Below, in pieces: positions 9,871 to 20,879 of a stretch of 64,000 nucleotides of DNA. Source of the stretch: Doryteuthis pealeii (taxonomy: Eukaryota; Mollusca; Cephalopoda; Myopsida; Loliginidae); contig CM042176.1 in NCBI GenBank assembly GCA_023376005.1, positions 12,647,194 to 12,711,193 on the forward strand, read 5' to 3'. Each line of letters starts with the position of its first letter. Position 1 is the first letter of the stretch. Made by a program: the position numbers and the translations under genes. The notes beneath the pieces were generated by a model. The model had not been told where the DNA came from and made no database searches. It saw nothing but the letters and a program-made list of their open reading frames with translations.

Positions 9871-9873
<3 letters not shown>

Positions 9874-10042
9874 TTATCATCAATGAGGTAGCTTGTTACT
9901 TTGCAGATAAGTCATGGTTCTGCCTATCAAATCATCCACGATGAGCTCGGCTTCCATAAAACAAGAGTACAGATATTTTTTGATTCTCGCTCGTACATAA
10001 TGAATAAAGAAAAAATATAAAGAAACAAAAGTCAATGCTTAC

Positions 10043-10140
10043 CCCAAGCCTGTCTGGCTCTACTGCTAACGTCCGAGCACTTCCACTGTTGTCGAATAAA
10101 ACCTCTGTGCAGCCTAAACGTCCTTCTGCACTCACTACAT
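10043..10140 (-). CDS. Candidate internal exon (98 nt), product unknown
   Basis: On the minus strand a pyrimidine-rich acceptor (ttttcatttcag) ends at 10141 and a strong donor (gtaagc) starts at 10042. Between them are 98 nt with two open frames. One gives VVSAEGRLGCTEVLFDNSGS followed by ARTLAVEPDRLG, and uses one upstream base. The other gives CSECRRTFRLHRG..., uses two upstream bases, and would follow directly from the exon at 23293-23370. I cannot tell which is real. No repeat family overlaps it and its GC content is higher than its surroundings. I do not recognise the protein. A chance exon-like segment is possible. Confidence 0.45.
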
Positions 10141-10204
10141 CTGAAATGAAAAGAAAATATTTCTTTGAATTTTGGGGATGAGGTTTGATTATTTGCATTA
10201 TTCA

Positions 10205-10860
10205 AACTATTGTCCACCCTTAAACATCACACGTTGCTGGCCCCATTGGAGGGGATTTTAGCCCTTTGCAGAGATGCAGTCAGCGTATTCTACAGCCCCA
10301 GTCAACAGGGTTGGACTTTAGAAATAATGTTCTCAATGGCTGTAGAGCAAAGACCTTCCTGTAGATAATGAGTTATCTCCCTTGGACTATTTCAGTAGAA
10401 GGAACTCTTTGGCAAAAGAGGAAGAAAGTTAATTGGTTTGGACTCAAACCACCATTATTTTGTAAAATGTTCTTGGCACCTACTGCCCATGCCAGTGCAA
10501 TTTTTGGATCACACTTCCTACACCCTTTTACAGGTCTTGTTTTTTGTTCTACAGGGTGTCTAGTCACCCTCCTCACCAGACCAAATATGTGGAGGTACCA
10601 GTTACTACCCATGGCCAATAGCTGGACCCATTGGAGGCGATTTTACCCCCTTGCAGAGATGCGGTCAGCATATTCTACAGCCCCAGTCAACAGGGTTGGA
10701 CTTTAGAAATAATGTGCTCGATAGCTGTTTAGCAAAGACCGTCCTCCACCCTTTTATAGGTCTTGTTTTTCGTTCTGCAGGGTGTCTAGCCACCCTCCTC
10801 ACCAGACTAAATATGTGGGGGTTACCAATTTCATCACCAATGATCCAACTAAGCATGTTT
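10205..10860. repeat. Family C fragments, internally duplicated
   Basis: The segment 'attctacagccccagtcaac' plus 'agggttggactttagaaata' occurs at about 10290 and 10670. The block 'caggtcttgttttt...tgtct' with 'ccaccctcctcaccagac' also occurs twice (10530 and 10755). These match the 5' part of family C. The open frames of 80-112 codons here follow the duplication and lack any recognisable domain. Confidence 0.6.
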
Positions 10861-10866
10861 CGGTAA

Positions 10867-11362
10867 AACTTGCAAATCATACTCAAAATCCCATGACCCA
10901 GAAAAAACAGAACCCACAAATTTTGTAATAAATTAATTTTAACAAGGGGTTAGGGTTGGGGTTTAGGGTTAGTTTAATGGGAAAATAAATAATTTGGGTT
11001 CTGTTTTTTCTGGGTCACCCTGTATACATGGTGACCCAGAAAAAACAGAACCCACAAATGTTGTAATAAAACTATTTTAACTAGGGGGTGTAAAGTTGGG
11101 GTTAGGTTTAGGGTTAGTTTAATGGGAAAATAAATAAATAATTTGGGTTCTGTTTTTCTGGGTCACCGTGTATACAGGGTGACCCAGAAAAAACAGAACC
11201 CACAAATTTTGTAATAAAACTTTATTTTAACTAGGGGGAGGTGTTAGGGTTGGGGGGTTAGGTTTAGGGTTAGTTTAATGGGAAAATAAATAAATAATTT
11301 GGGTTCTGTTTTTTCTGGGTCAACCTGTAATATAATGGGATTTTGAGTATGATTTGCAAGTT
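10867..11362. mobile_element. Three tandem TIR elements (MITEs) inside an outer inverted repeat
   Basis: Three short elements (about 10892-11023, 11028-11170, 11174-11329) each begin 'gtgacccagaaaaaacagaa' and end with its inverse, 'ttctgttttttctgggtcac', next to 'tata'. Each core holds TTAGGG-like sequence. The whole trio is enclosed by a 27-bp inverted repeat, 10867-10893 and 11336-11362 ('cttgcaaatcatactcaaaa'). They are non-coding, and mobilisation would need a transposase in trans. The 85-codon frame here is incidental. Confidence 0.85.
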
Positions 11363-11636
11363 TAACCCATGTTTCCGTGATTTGGACAATGTTGACAATC
11401 AAAATTTGTGTCATCTTGTAGATTAACAGAAAATCAATAAACAAGAGAAAATAAATAAAACTGATAAACTTTGTTAAAACTAAACATGAACTAGATAACA
11501 TTTCTGTTAGACTTCAATATATTCAATATCAAATAAGATACTTTCTACTTTCAGTTAACAGCACTCAGAAGATCTAGGGTCAATATTTGAATGGCACCAT
11601 ATTGCAAAATGGATTATAAAATTATTTTAGGTTTGG

Positions 11637-11790
11637 TTTAGTTTGTTGGATTTTACAGCATGTCAACCCTTGTTGGGTTATTTTATGCCAAAGGCATTTT
11701 GTTCTATTCATGCTTAATGGGTATTCCAATTTTTTTTTTTTTTTTAAACTCAATTTTTTTTAAACACTTTTTTTAAAATTCATTTTAATG
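11637..11790 (-). repeat. Family C 3' end fragment
   Basis: The inverse of the shared tail ('acagcatgtcaacccttgtt') is followed by 'ttcatgcttaatgggtattc', as in the ends of other family C copies. Confidence 0.6.
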
Positions 11791-11811
11791 GCACTGAAAG
11801 TATATGAATGA

Positions 11812-14530
11812 AATGGAAGATGAGGCTTGATAATTTGTATTATTTAGATTTTTCAGACTGTTGTCCTCATCTTTATTGTTAAGATACTATTTCTATGAAT
11901 TTTTGAGATGAGGCTTGATAATTTGTACTATTTTAGATTTTTCAGACTGTTGTCCTCATCTTTATTGTTAAGATACTATTTCTATGAATTTTTGAGATGA
12001 GGCTTGATAATTTGTATTATTTAGATTTTTCAGACTGTTGTCCTCATCTTTATTGTTAAGATACTATTTCTATGAATTTTTGAGATGAGGCTTGATAATT
12101 TGTATTATTTAGATTTTTCAGACTGTTGTCCTCATCTTTATTGTTAAGATACTATTTCTATGAATTTTGAGATGAGGCTTGATAATTTGTATTATTTGGA
12201 TTTTCAGACTGTTGTCCTCATCTTTATTGTTAAGATACTATTTCTATGAATTTTTGAGATGAGGCTTGATAATTTGTATTATTTGATTTTTTCAGACTGT
12301 TGTCCTCATCTTTATTGTTAAGATACTATTTCTATGAATTTTTGAGATGAGGCTTGATAATTTGTATTATTTAGATTTTTCAGACTGTTGTCCTCATCTT
12401 TATTGTTAAGATACTATGAATTTTTGAGATGAGGCTTGATATGATTTTTCAGACTGTGTCCTTCTTATTGTTAAGATACTATTTCTATGAATTTTTGAGA
12501 TGAGGCTTGATAATTTGTATTATTTAGATTTTTCAGACTGTTGTCCTCATCTTTATTGTTAAATTTTCTATGAATTTTTGAGATGAGGCTTGATATTTGG
12601 ATTATTCAGACTGTTGTCCTCATCTTTATTGTTAAATACTATTTCTATGAATTTTTGAGATGAGATTTATTTGTATTATTCAGACTGTTGTCCTCATCTT
12701 TATTGTTAAGATACTATTTCTATGAATTTTGAGATGAGGCTTGATAATTTGTATTATTTGGATTTTTCAGACTGTTGTCCTCATCTTTATTGTTAAGATA
12801 CTATTTCTATGAATTTTTTGAGATGAGGCTTGATAATTTGTATTATTTGGATTTTTCAGACTGTTGTCCTCATCTTTATTGTTGATACTATTTCTATGAA
12901 TTTTTGAGATGAGGCTTGATAATTTGTATTATTTGATTTTTCAGACTGTTGTCCTCATCTTTATTGTTAAGATACTATTTCTATGAATTTTTGAGATGAG
13001 GCTTGATAATTTGTATTATTTAGATTTTTCAGACTGTTGTCCTCATCTTTATTGTTAAGATACTATTTCTATGAATTTTTGAGATGAGGCTTGATAATTT
13101 GTATTATTTGGATTATTCAGACTGTTGTCCTCATCTTTATTGTTAAGATACTATTTCTATGAATTTTTGAGATGAGGCTTGATAATTTGTATTATTTGAT
13201 TTTTCAGACTGTTGTCCTCATCTTTATTGTTAAGATACTATTTCTATGAATTTTTTGAGATGAGGCTTGATAATTTGTATTATTTGTATTTTCAGACTGT
13301 TGTCCTCATCTTTATTTTAAAATACTATTTCTATGAATTTTTGAGATGAGGCTTGATAATTTGTATTATTTGGATTATTCAGACTGCTGTCCTCATCTTT
13401 ATTGTTAAGATACTATTTCTATGAATTTTTGATATGAGGCTTGATAATTTGTATTATTTGGATTTTTCAGACTATTGTCCTCATCTTTATTGTTAAGATA
13501 CTATTTCTATGAATTTTTGAGATGAGGCTTGATAATTTGTATTATTTAGATTTTTCAGACTGTTTCCTCATCTTTATTGTTAAGATACTATTTCTATGAA
13601 TTTTGAGATGAGGCTTGATAATTTGTATTATTTGATTTTTCAGACTGTTGTCCTCATCTTTATTGTTAAGATTACTATGAATTTTTGAGATGAGGCTTGA
13701 TAATTTGTATTATTTGGATTTTTCTGACTGCTGTCCTCGTCTTTATTGTTAAGATACTATTTCTATGAATTTTTGAGATGAGGCTTGATAATTTGTATTA
13801 TTTAGATTTTTCAGACTGTTGTCCTCATCTTTATTGTTAAGATACTATTTCTATGAATTTTTGAGATGAGGCTTGATAATTTGTAATATTTAGATTTTTC
13901 AGACTGTTGTCCTCATCTTTATTGTTAAGATACTATTTCTATGAATTTTTGAGATGAGGTTTGATAATTTGGATTATTTGGATTATTCAGACTGTTGTCC
14001 TCATCTTTATTGTTAAGATAATATTTCTATGAATTTTTGAGATGAGGCTTGATTATTTGGATTATTCAGACTGTTGTCCTCATCTTTATTGTTAATATAC
14101 TATTTCTATGAATTTTTGAGATAAGGCTTGATAATTTGTATTATTTGGATTATTCAAACTGTTGTCCTCATCTTTATTGTTAATATACTATTTCTATGAA
14201 TTTTTGAGATGAGGCTTGATAATTTGTATTATTTGGATTTTTCAGACTGTTGTCCTCATCTTTATTGTTAAGATACTATTTCTATGAAATTTTTGAGATG
14301 AGGCTTGATAATTTGTATTATTTTTTTTCAGACTGTTGTCCTCATCTTTATTGTTGATACTATTTCTATGAATTTTGAGATGAGGCTTGATAATTTGTAT
14401 TATTTGGATTTTTCAGACTGTTGTCCTCATTTTATTGTTGATACTATTTCTATGAATTTTTGAGATGAGGCTTGATAATTTGTATTATTTGATTTTTCAG
14501 ACTGTTGTCCTCATCTTTATTGTTATATAC
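11812..14530. repeat. Satellite array, ~89-bp unit, about 30 copies
   Basis: The unit contains 'gagatgaggcttgataattt', 'gtattatttagatttttcag', 'actgttgtcctcatctttat' and 'tgttaagatactatttctat'. Each unit has the inverted pair 'agatgagg'/'cctcatct'. Most variation is in T-run length and a few short deletions. At its right end the array runs into 'agctgatgtaccctctggcc' and 'ttcttcaggtgtttcttgtt', the continuation of family E seen at 15545 and 60050, so the array looks amplified from a family E end. No open frame persists. Confidence 0.95.
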
Positions 14531-14599
14531 CCATTTTAGCTGATGTACCCTCTGGCCTTCTTCAGGTGTTTCTTGTTGAACTCAGAAGCCTTCATATTG

Positions 14600-15250
14600 A
14601 AATCAGGAACGTTCATGGAACTTCAAACCTAACTCTTTTTTAATCCATTTGAGTAGATTGTTCTTAATCCGTTAACCATGACTGGGTACAAATGTTAAGT
14701 ATTCTGTGTTATTTTTTTCGCTCATGGTCAGGATTGGGTAATCTGAACATTAGCTACATAAATGAGAGTAATATCCCCTCGTTTGTTTCACTTTGAGGAA
14801 GCCGCTATGTTTTGGTCGGCCATTTTCATTTCACCGTAAATCTACATTGAAAATACAAATTTGTTCGAATCAATTCAACTGCATGTTTTAACATGAAAAT
14901 ATCATAAAACGTGTTCTTAATTGTGCTTGCGCATTATTTGAAATGAACTTAATTGTTATTAAGTGAAACAAGCCATCCTTGGCCAGTTGTAAAAACTTAA
15001 AGCAAGTAAGTCCTTAAATCTAGAATCCTTTGGTAATTCCTATGAGGTCCGTACTCCACGAGTGTCCAAGGTATAATGCCTAGGTGTTCTCAGACCTTCA
15101 GTATAAATAATTATAGCAGCAGCAGAGCGCTGTCAGTGACTGTTAGTGGGTTGGTCACATGACACTCGGCGAGTCTATAAATAGAAGTGACCGTCTGGCA
15201 CACGCCTTATATACCAAAATTCCAACAGGGATGTTACTCTCAGATTACCC
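14600..15250. other. Stretch without recognisable element
   Basis: Mostly single-copy-looking DNA. A TATA-like 'ctataaataga' lies at 15175-15185, but I see no start, exon or repeat to attach to it. I see no gene. Confidence 0.4.
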
Positions 15251-15330
15251 AGGATTGAACCTGCAACCTACAGATGATTGTCACTTAAAACTGTATTAAC
15301 TCAACCCTTATCTGTTGTGCCATGTGTCCA
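15250..15330 (-). repeat. tRNA-like SINE head fragment (family F type)
   Basis: The minus strand reads '...gcaggttcaatcctgg', a good B box, matching the family F copies at 41930 and 42225. The A-box side is degenerate. Confidence 0.45.
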
Positions 15331-15544
15331 ACTAGAGTTCTGACAAAAAACCCAAGAGGCCAAATTGGCCGAAATGTTGTGTATATAAACAATAAAGAGA
15401 AGGATAAAAGTTTGAAAAATCTAAATAATACAACCAAAAAGAGTTGGACAAAAAGTTCATATGATGACTTTATTGACCAATGAGATCCAAGCACTGCAAC
15501 ACTGATGGAAGAAGTGTGCAGACATTCCATGAGAGTATTTCACT

Positions 15545-15870
15545 GAATTTTTTTTAGATGAGGCTTGATAATTTGGATTATTCAAATTATTCAGACTATT
15601 GTCCTCATCTTTATTGATATCTGTACAATGTTTCAGCCAATGTGCCCTCCTAATTAACACAACTTAACACTTGTACTCAGTCATGGTTAGCGAAACAAGA
15701 ACAGTATACCCCCATGGATTGAATAAAGGGTTAGGTTCAAAGTTCCGTGAAGGTTCCCAATTATGACAAGAAGGTTCCCGAGTTCAAAGAGAAAGGCTCC
15801 CAGAGTTCAAAAAGGAGGTTCCAGAATTCAACAAGAAATACCTGAAGAAGGCCGGAGGGCATATCATCTG
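15545..15870. repeat. Family E element (source family of the satellite)
   Basis: Starts with one satellite-like unit ('agatgaggcttgataatttg' ... 'gtcctcatctttattg'), then 'tgtacaatgtttcagccaat', and ends at 'acctgaagaaggccggaggg'. The same order is found at 60050-60515, where both ends are present in inverted orientation. It is a non-coding repeat, possibly a TIR element or retroelement end. Confidence 0.7.
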
Positions 15871-16431
15871 AAAAAAAATTATTAAAATCATTTTGTAAGA
15901 TTTCTAAGAAAGGGAATGTTTGACCAAATCTAAATTTATTAAGAGCCAAGATGTTGGCCTGCCTGGCTGCTTCTGAAACTTAACATACAAATACTTTTCG
16001 CACACTCCAATCTCTTTCTACCTCACTGAGAAACTAACATATATAACAAGGAGGAAATCAAGATATACATAGAGAGGGTGGGAAAGTAACAGGCAGAATG
16101 TAAAGTAAGGGACACGTTAGCTTTTGATTTAATTGCAAATTACAACTAATTATAACCAATTAAAATGGAATTTTTTTCCAAACCTAACTCAATCCTAAAA
16201 CTAAGGAATAATTTAGTATAATTTTCATGTCATTAAACTAAACAGTAAAAAAGCCTTTAGGAGACAAACATTGTTTCATTCAGCCTTCAGTATAATAATA
16301 AATAGGTGATGAGATTCAGCAAAAATCAATCAACATGAAATGTACAACACTTCAACAAATTGGTTTTCACCTTTGATTTCTCTCCGATATTGAAACTGTA
16401 AACTTGAGTTCTACTGTTATGTTGTACTGCA

Positions 16432-16433
<2 letters not shown>

Positions 16434-16476
<43 letters not shown>
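16434..16476. repeat. (TA)n microsatellite on a SINE tail
   Basis: About 20 TA units adjoining 'ttaccaaccccttcgcacga', the 3' end of SINE B in minus orientation. Confidence 0.95.
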
Positions 16477-16477
<1 letters not shown>

Positions 16478-16755
16478 CCAACCCCTTCGCACGAGCAGGA
16501 TGCAACACAAGTTCAATTTCTTAAGCAAAGTTTAACAGGTTTGAATTCAGAGTTTTCCTTTTCCTAGACTGGTTACCTAGCCATGGTTAAAGAGCCCAGT
16601 TTGCCCTGCTATTTACCCATAGCTGGAGGGAGAATTGGATCCATTCCTTTCCCAAGGGTATTAGCGCCATGTGAAATGCAAACAGCTTCGCCCAGGAATT
16701 GAACTCAGGTTGACTAATCCATTTCCTACAGCTCTAACCATTGGACCACACGGCT
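16477..16755 (-). repeat. SINE family B, near full length
   Basis: Minus-strand copy from the (TA)n tail to the tRNA head ('ctctaaccattggaccacac'). It is head-to-head with the next copy, with only ~17 bp between. Confidence 0.85.
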
Positions 16756-16771
16756 CCACACATATATAATT

Positions 16772-17095
16772 CTGGAGGCACGTGGGCTAGTGGTTAGAGT
16801 CGTGGGAAATAGACTCGTCGATTCGAGTTCAATTCCTAGATAAAGCTGTTGGCATTTCACTTAGCGCTAATACCCTTGGGAAAGGTATGAATCCATATAT
16901 TCTCCCTCCCAGCTATGGGTTAAATAGTAGGGCAGACTGGATCCAGCAGCCTTGGGTAGGTAACCAGTCTAGAAGAGGGATAACTCTGAATTCAAAATTC
17001 CTTCCAGCTAGGGTTAAATAGTAGGGCAGACTGGACCCTCAGCGCTTGGGTAGGTACCAGTCTAGAAGAGGGATAACTCTGAATTTAAAATTCTG
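16772..17095 (+). repeat. SINE family B with internal duplication
   Basis: Head 'gggctagtggttagagtcgt', B box 'cgagttcaattccta'. The 3' part ('agggcagactgga' to 'agagggataactctgaatt') is duplicated in tandem at about 16930-17010 and 17020-17090. The terminal segment is missing. Confidence 0.8.
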
Positions 17096-17099
17096 AGAC

Positions 17100-17739
17100 C
17101 GGTCGTTGATGCGTTTGTGGCAGCTCTTGATGCACCAATTCTTTCCTATCGACTGTGCCAAAAAGTGTGGATGGTCCAACACAAGCCTTCACCACTATAA
17201 ACAAGTCACTGTGTGGGTGTTCATTGTGTGTGTTAACCCTCATGCGTCAAAAATCGACGAGAGAGTCAATAATATTATTCTATTTCATATATTTAAATTT
17301 AAAAAAAAAACCCATAAAATATAGTTTTCCTAAATCATTCATCAATTTGAGTCTTAGTAAAAAAAACATACCATTCTCTATAAATAATATGAAGATAGTT
17401 CTTTTATTTTTATTTAACAATTGTAAAAGATATTAAAATCTTCCAGTTGACTGTTTTTATCTTAAATTCATAAAATATACACATTAAGTTACAATAAAAC
17501 ACAGATGTAGAACAAGTAACCATTAGATATCATAAAACAAATTCGAATCATTTCTCAACAGAACCTCACAAAGGTAAGACATATTTTATTCTTCTCCATA
17601 TCTTATATATTAATTTAATGCTTTTTTCTTTAGAGGTCCTTTGGAAAATCATTTCTTTTCATTTATTCTTTCATTTTTTATTCCAACATTCATTCATTCA
17701 TTCCATTAAATTCTTAACATATATTTTATTATATATTAT

Positions 17740-17776
<37 letters not shown>

Positions 17777-17910
17777 GCTATTTAGGTATATGTATCCGTT
17801 TGTGGGAGGTACATATATTCAGGTTGGCATTACTATGAAGCATTAAGAATTAAAATATCAGAAACTTGGTTGTTTTGGAGTAGAGTTCATTTATTTAGTA
17901 AATTTTTGGG

Positions 17911-17947
<37 letters not shown>

Positions 17948-18262
17948 ATTATATATATCAAAAACTGATGTTGGATTGACGGGTATGAGGGGAGGATACT
18001 GAAAAAATGTTCAGGTGGTGCAAAAAAAAAAAAAAATCTATACTTATGTTATGACATTGCATCAGCTATAAAAACAATATTTGGCAAGTTAGTCTCAATT
18101 GACTATTAGTCATGTAAGAAGTTAAAATGCTCAAAACTTGAGATCTTGTGCCAGACAAGTCAAGACTTGAATTAATTTTCCGAACCTGTTTGTTTTTATA
18201 AAGGTTATCAAGTCCACAGCAGACATAGTAACATGATTAGGCTTTTAGAATTGCATTTTAAT
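17100..18262. other. AT-rich stretch with (TA)n tracts
   Basis: Two (TA)n microsatellites (17738-17776 and 17917-17944) and a poly-A run at 18023-18035. Overlapping open frames at 17106-17436 have no domain that I recognise and no splice signals around them. I see no supportable gene. Confidence 0.5.
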
Positions 18263-18265
18263 TAC

Positions 18266-18488
18266 GACCATATGACCTTTAGACCCCTTTTTGATCTCGA
18301 TTAAGAAAGGACATGTTTTTCATTTACACCATCAATATCCGGTTGTTGGTTAGGGTTAGGGGTTAGTTTTTATAATTTTTTTTTTAAATCTAAAAATCGT
18401 CTGTTAAAACAACCGGATATTGACAGTGTAAATGAAAAACATGTCCTTTCTTAATCGAAGATCAAAGGGGGCCTAATGTCTATATAGT
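18266..18488. mobile_element. MITE with ~75-bp terminal inverted repeats, copy 1
   Basis: The left TIR (18266-18344) contains 'ttaagaaaggacatgttttt' and 'catttacaccatcaatatcc'. The right TIR (about 18405-18488) is its inverse. The ~60-bp core has a telomere-like 'ggttagggttaggggttag'. A second copy is at 58453-58673. Confidence 0.85.
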
Positions 18489-18779
18489 TCTTGCATTTAA
18501 TTACTTGCATTACATTATTTGGAAAATGAACTGAGTTGTTAAATTACCTAACAAAATACACCTCAAGTATAAACAATGTTAATAGTCCAATATATGGATC
18601 AACCTGCAATGTGTATTAACAAATGGCGTTTATCATAGTCATGGTAAATCGAAATTACATAATGATTTTAAAAAGATGTCTTTTTTTTTAATAAACACCA
18701 GTCCTGTATTATTTATTTGTAATTCATTTGTTATTAGGAAAAATGAATATTACTGAAAATAAAAATCTGCGCATACTTA

Positions 18780-18930
18780 TTTTTCCTCAAACTAACGAAA
18801 GCCCTTGAAACGACGACGAAACACTGCAGGTAGACAAATAAACATTATTTGTTTATAAACTTGTGTTTTTTCAAATTTTTTACAATATTACATACTGTTT
18901 GAATTCACTTCCAATTTTTCTATCACATAT
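18780..18930 (+). repeat. Family P terminal repeat
   Basis: Contains 'gacgaaacactgcagg', 'caaataaacattatttg', 'acttgtgttttttcaa' and 'gaattcacttccaatttttc', then (TA)n. The same order is found at 32280-32415 and its mirror 46562-46700. The 'GAAACACTGCAG' motif after a hairpin resembles ends of Penelope-like or other retroelements, but the class is not certain. Confidence 0.5.
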
Positions 18931-18947
18931 ATATATATATATATATA

Positions 18948-19372
18948 ATGATTTTTATATAAAGCATTGTAATGATTTTCTTATATAAAAATGCATTGGA
19001 AATGATTTTTTACAATAAAAATGCATTGGAAGCGATATTAACTATAAAAATGCAATGAGAAGGATTTTTACTATAAAAATGCATTGATGGAAGCTGATTT
19101 TTACTATAAAAATGCAATGAAAGATTTTTACTATAAAAATGCATGAGAATTGATTTTACTAATAAAAATCATTGGAAACTGATTTTTACTATAAAAATGC
19201 ATGGAAATGATTTTTAACTATAAAAAAATGCATTGGAAATGATTTTTATTATTAAAAATGCATTGGAAATGATTTTTATATATAAAATCATTGGAAATGA
19301 TTTTTACTTATAAAAATCCATGGAAATTTTGCTAAAAAAATCCATTGGAAATTATTTTAATCCTAAAATTAG
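18948..19372 (-). repeat. ~30-bp minisatellite, inverted block 1
   Basis: About 14 irregular units of 'actataaaaatgcattgg' plus 'aaatgattttt'. Units carry many one- and two-base indels, more than expected for a young array, which may reflect sequencing error. Confidence 0.85.
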
Positions 19373-19751
19373 ATTAAACTTTAAATGGTTAATAGAATGA
19401 AAAGTGAAACAGATAGAACAGGTGTTGAAAGTATTTTCTGGTAGGAATCTGAATATAAGAATATTTCATAGTAATTATTAATTCAAGATGTGTGTCCATT
19501 AGAATTCTATGCTCTCTTCTTCTTCTTCTTCAATTAGTCTTTGTCATAATGCAGGTGAACATCTAACGATTGTGTGCAGTATTCCAATCTCACTTAAGAA
19601 AATGGAGATATACTTTTGTCTGTCAACTATGTTATCTCTATTTAACAAACAAGATTACACTATAGTCATATGATCAAAATGGAAAATATAATAAGTAAAA
19701 TTTAAGAGTCTTTAATTTGAATCAGGATAATCACACCAGAATTTTTGGAAA

Positions 19752-20126
19752 TCATTTCCAATGCATTTTTATAGTAAAAAAAAAATAATTTCCAATGCAT
19801 TTTTAAGTAAAAAAAAATAATTTCCAATGCATTTTTAAGTAAAAAAAAAAATTTCCAATCATTTTTATAGTAAAAAAATAATTTCCAGTTGCATTTTTAT
19901 AGTAAAAAATATCATTTTCAATGCATTTTATAGTAAAAAAAAATCATTTCCAATGCATTTTTATAGTAAAAAATCATTTCCAATGCATTTTTATAGTAAA
20001 AAATCATTTCAATGCATTTTATAGTAAAAAAAAATCATTTTCAATGCATTTCTATTATAGTAAAAAATTATTCCAATGCATTTTATAGTAAAAATCATTT
20101 CCAATGCATTTTTATAGTAAAAAAGT
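19752..20126 (+). repeat. ~30-bp minisatellite, inverted block 2
   Basis: About 13 units of 'catttccaatgcattttta' plus 'tagtaaaaaa', the inverse of block 1. The 380 bp between them holds no gene. Confidence 0.85.
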
Positions 20127-20640
20127 CATGCTAACAAGGCTTCTAGAATATTAAAAAATGTGTGTTACATAATTGATAGGTAGCTTATTGATTACATACA
20201 CGTAACTGTAGCATAGATTCAAGTAACAGTTTGTGGAAAGATACAGTGAATGTGAGTGGACACGACGTAACCCTGTATTGATCTTCTCATCTGGTTTGGC
20301 AGTGTGTATGTGGGAAGTAAAAAAAAATCAGATTTTGCTGAGTGTTGGGACGAGTAAGATTTAGGCGTCTCTCATCCCAATAGGCAAATCTCAACGTGTT
20401 TGTTTTTGTCTGGGGAAATTCATAAAAAAAAATATGAGCTTGAAACAAAAAAAAATCTTGTGTTGTTAATAAAAACAATAACAACACAAGGACGTTTCAA
20501 AACAATTACTAGTCAGGAGAAGATAGATTAAGAAATTCAGCTACGCTCTCCTTTTGAAATTGAGAGATGACGTTTGTCAACGCCTTGTTATGTTCTAGAC
20601 TCCATTTCCATGGAGTGATGATGCATTGATAGTAGAAAGG

Positions 20641-20876
20641 CTGGTTTAAGCTCAGTCGATAAGAGTGTCGGCCAAGGTTCTTGGTTCGATACAGGCCCTC
20701 ACCAACTCAGCGTATGAGTAGCACAGGGATCTGTGCGTAAGTGAGGAGCTGATGGTAGGTATGGCCTCACCCTCATATGCTAAAATAATCTCCTTGGTCT
20801 AGCAGCTAGTGAAAAGGGGATAACACCCTCGCTGTCTGGCTGATACCGACATTAGTCGGCCCGGCACTTTACTTAC
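20641..20876 (+). repeat. SINE family A
   Basis: Head 'ggtttaagctcagtcgataa', B box 'ttcttggttcgatacaggcc', body and (ACTT)n tail. It is slightly eroded by small deletions. Confidence 0.8.
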
Positions 20877-20879
20877 TTA

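Noticed and set aside
10921..11290. Interstitial telomere tract
   Set aside because: TTAGGG-like runs are short and lie inside each MITE core, not in a long array.
11812..14530. A CRISPR-like array
   Set aside because: Units are contiguous with no unique spacers, and the context is eukaryotic.
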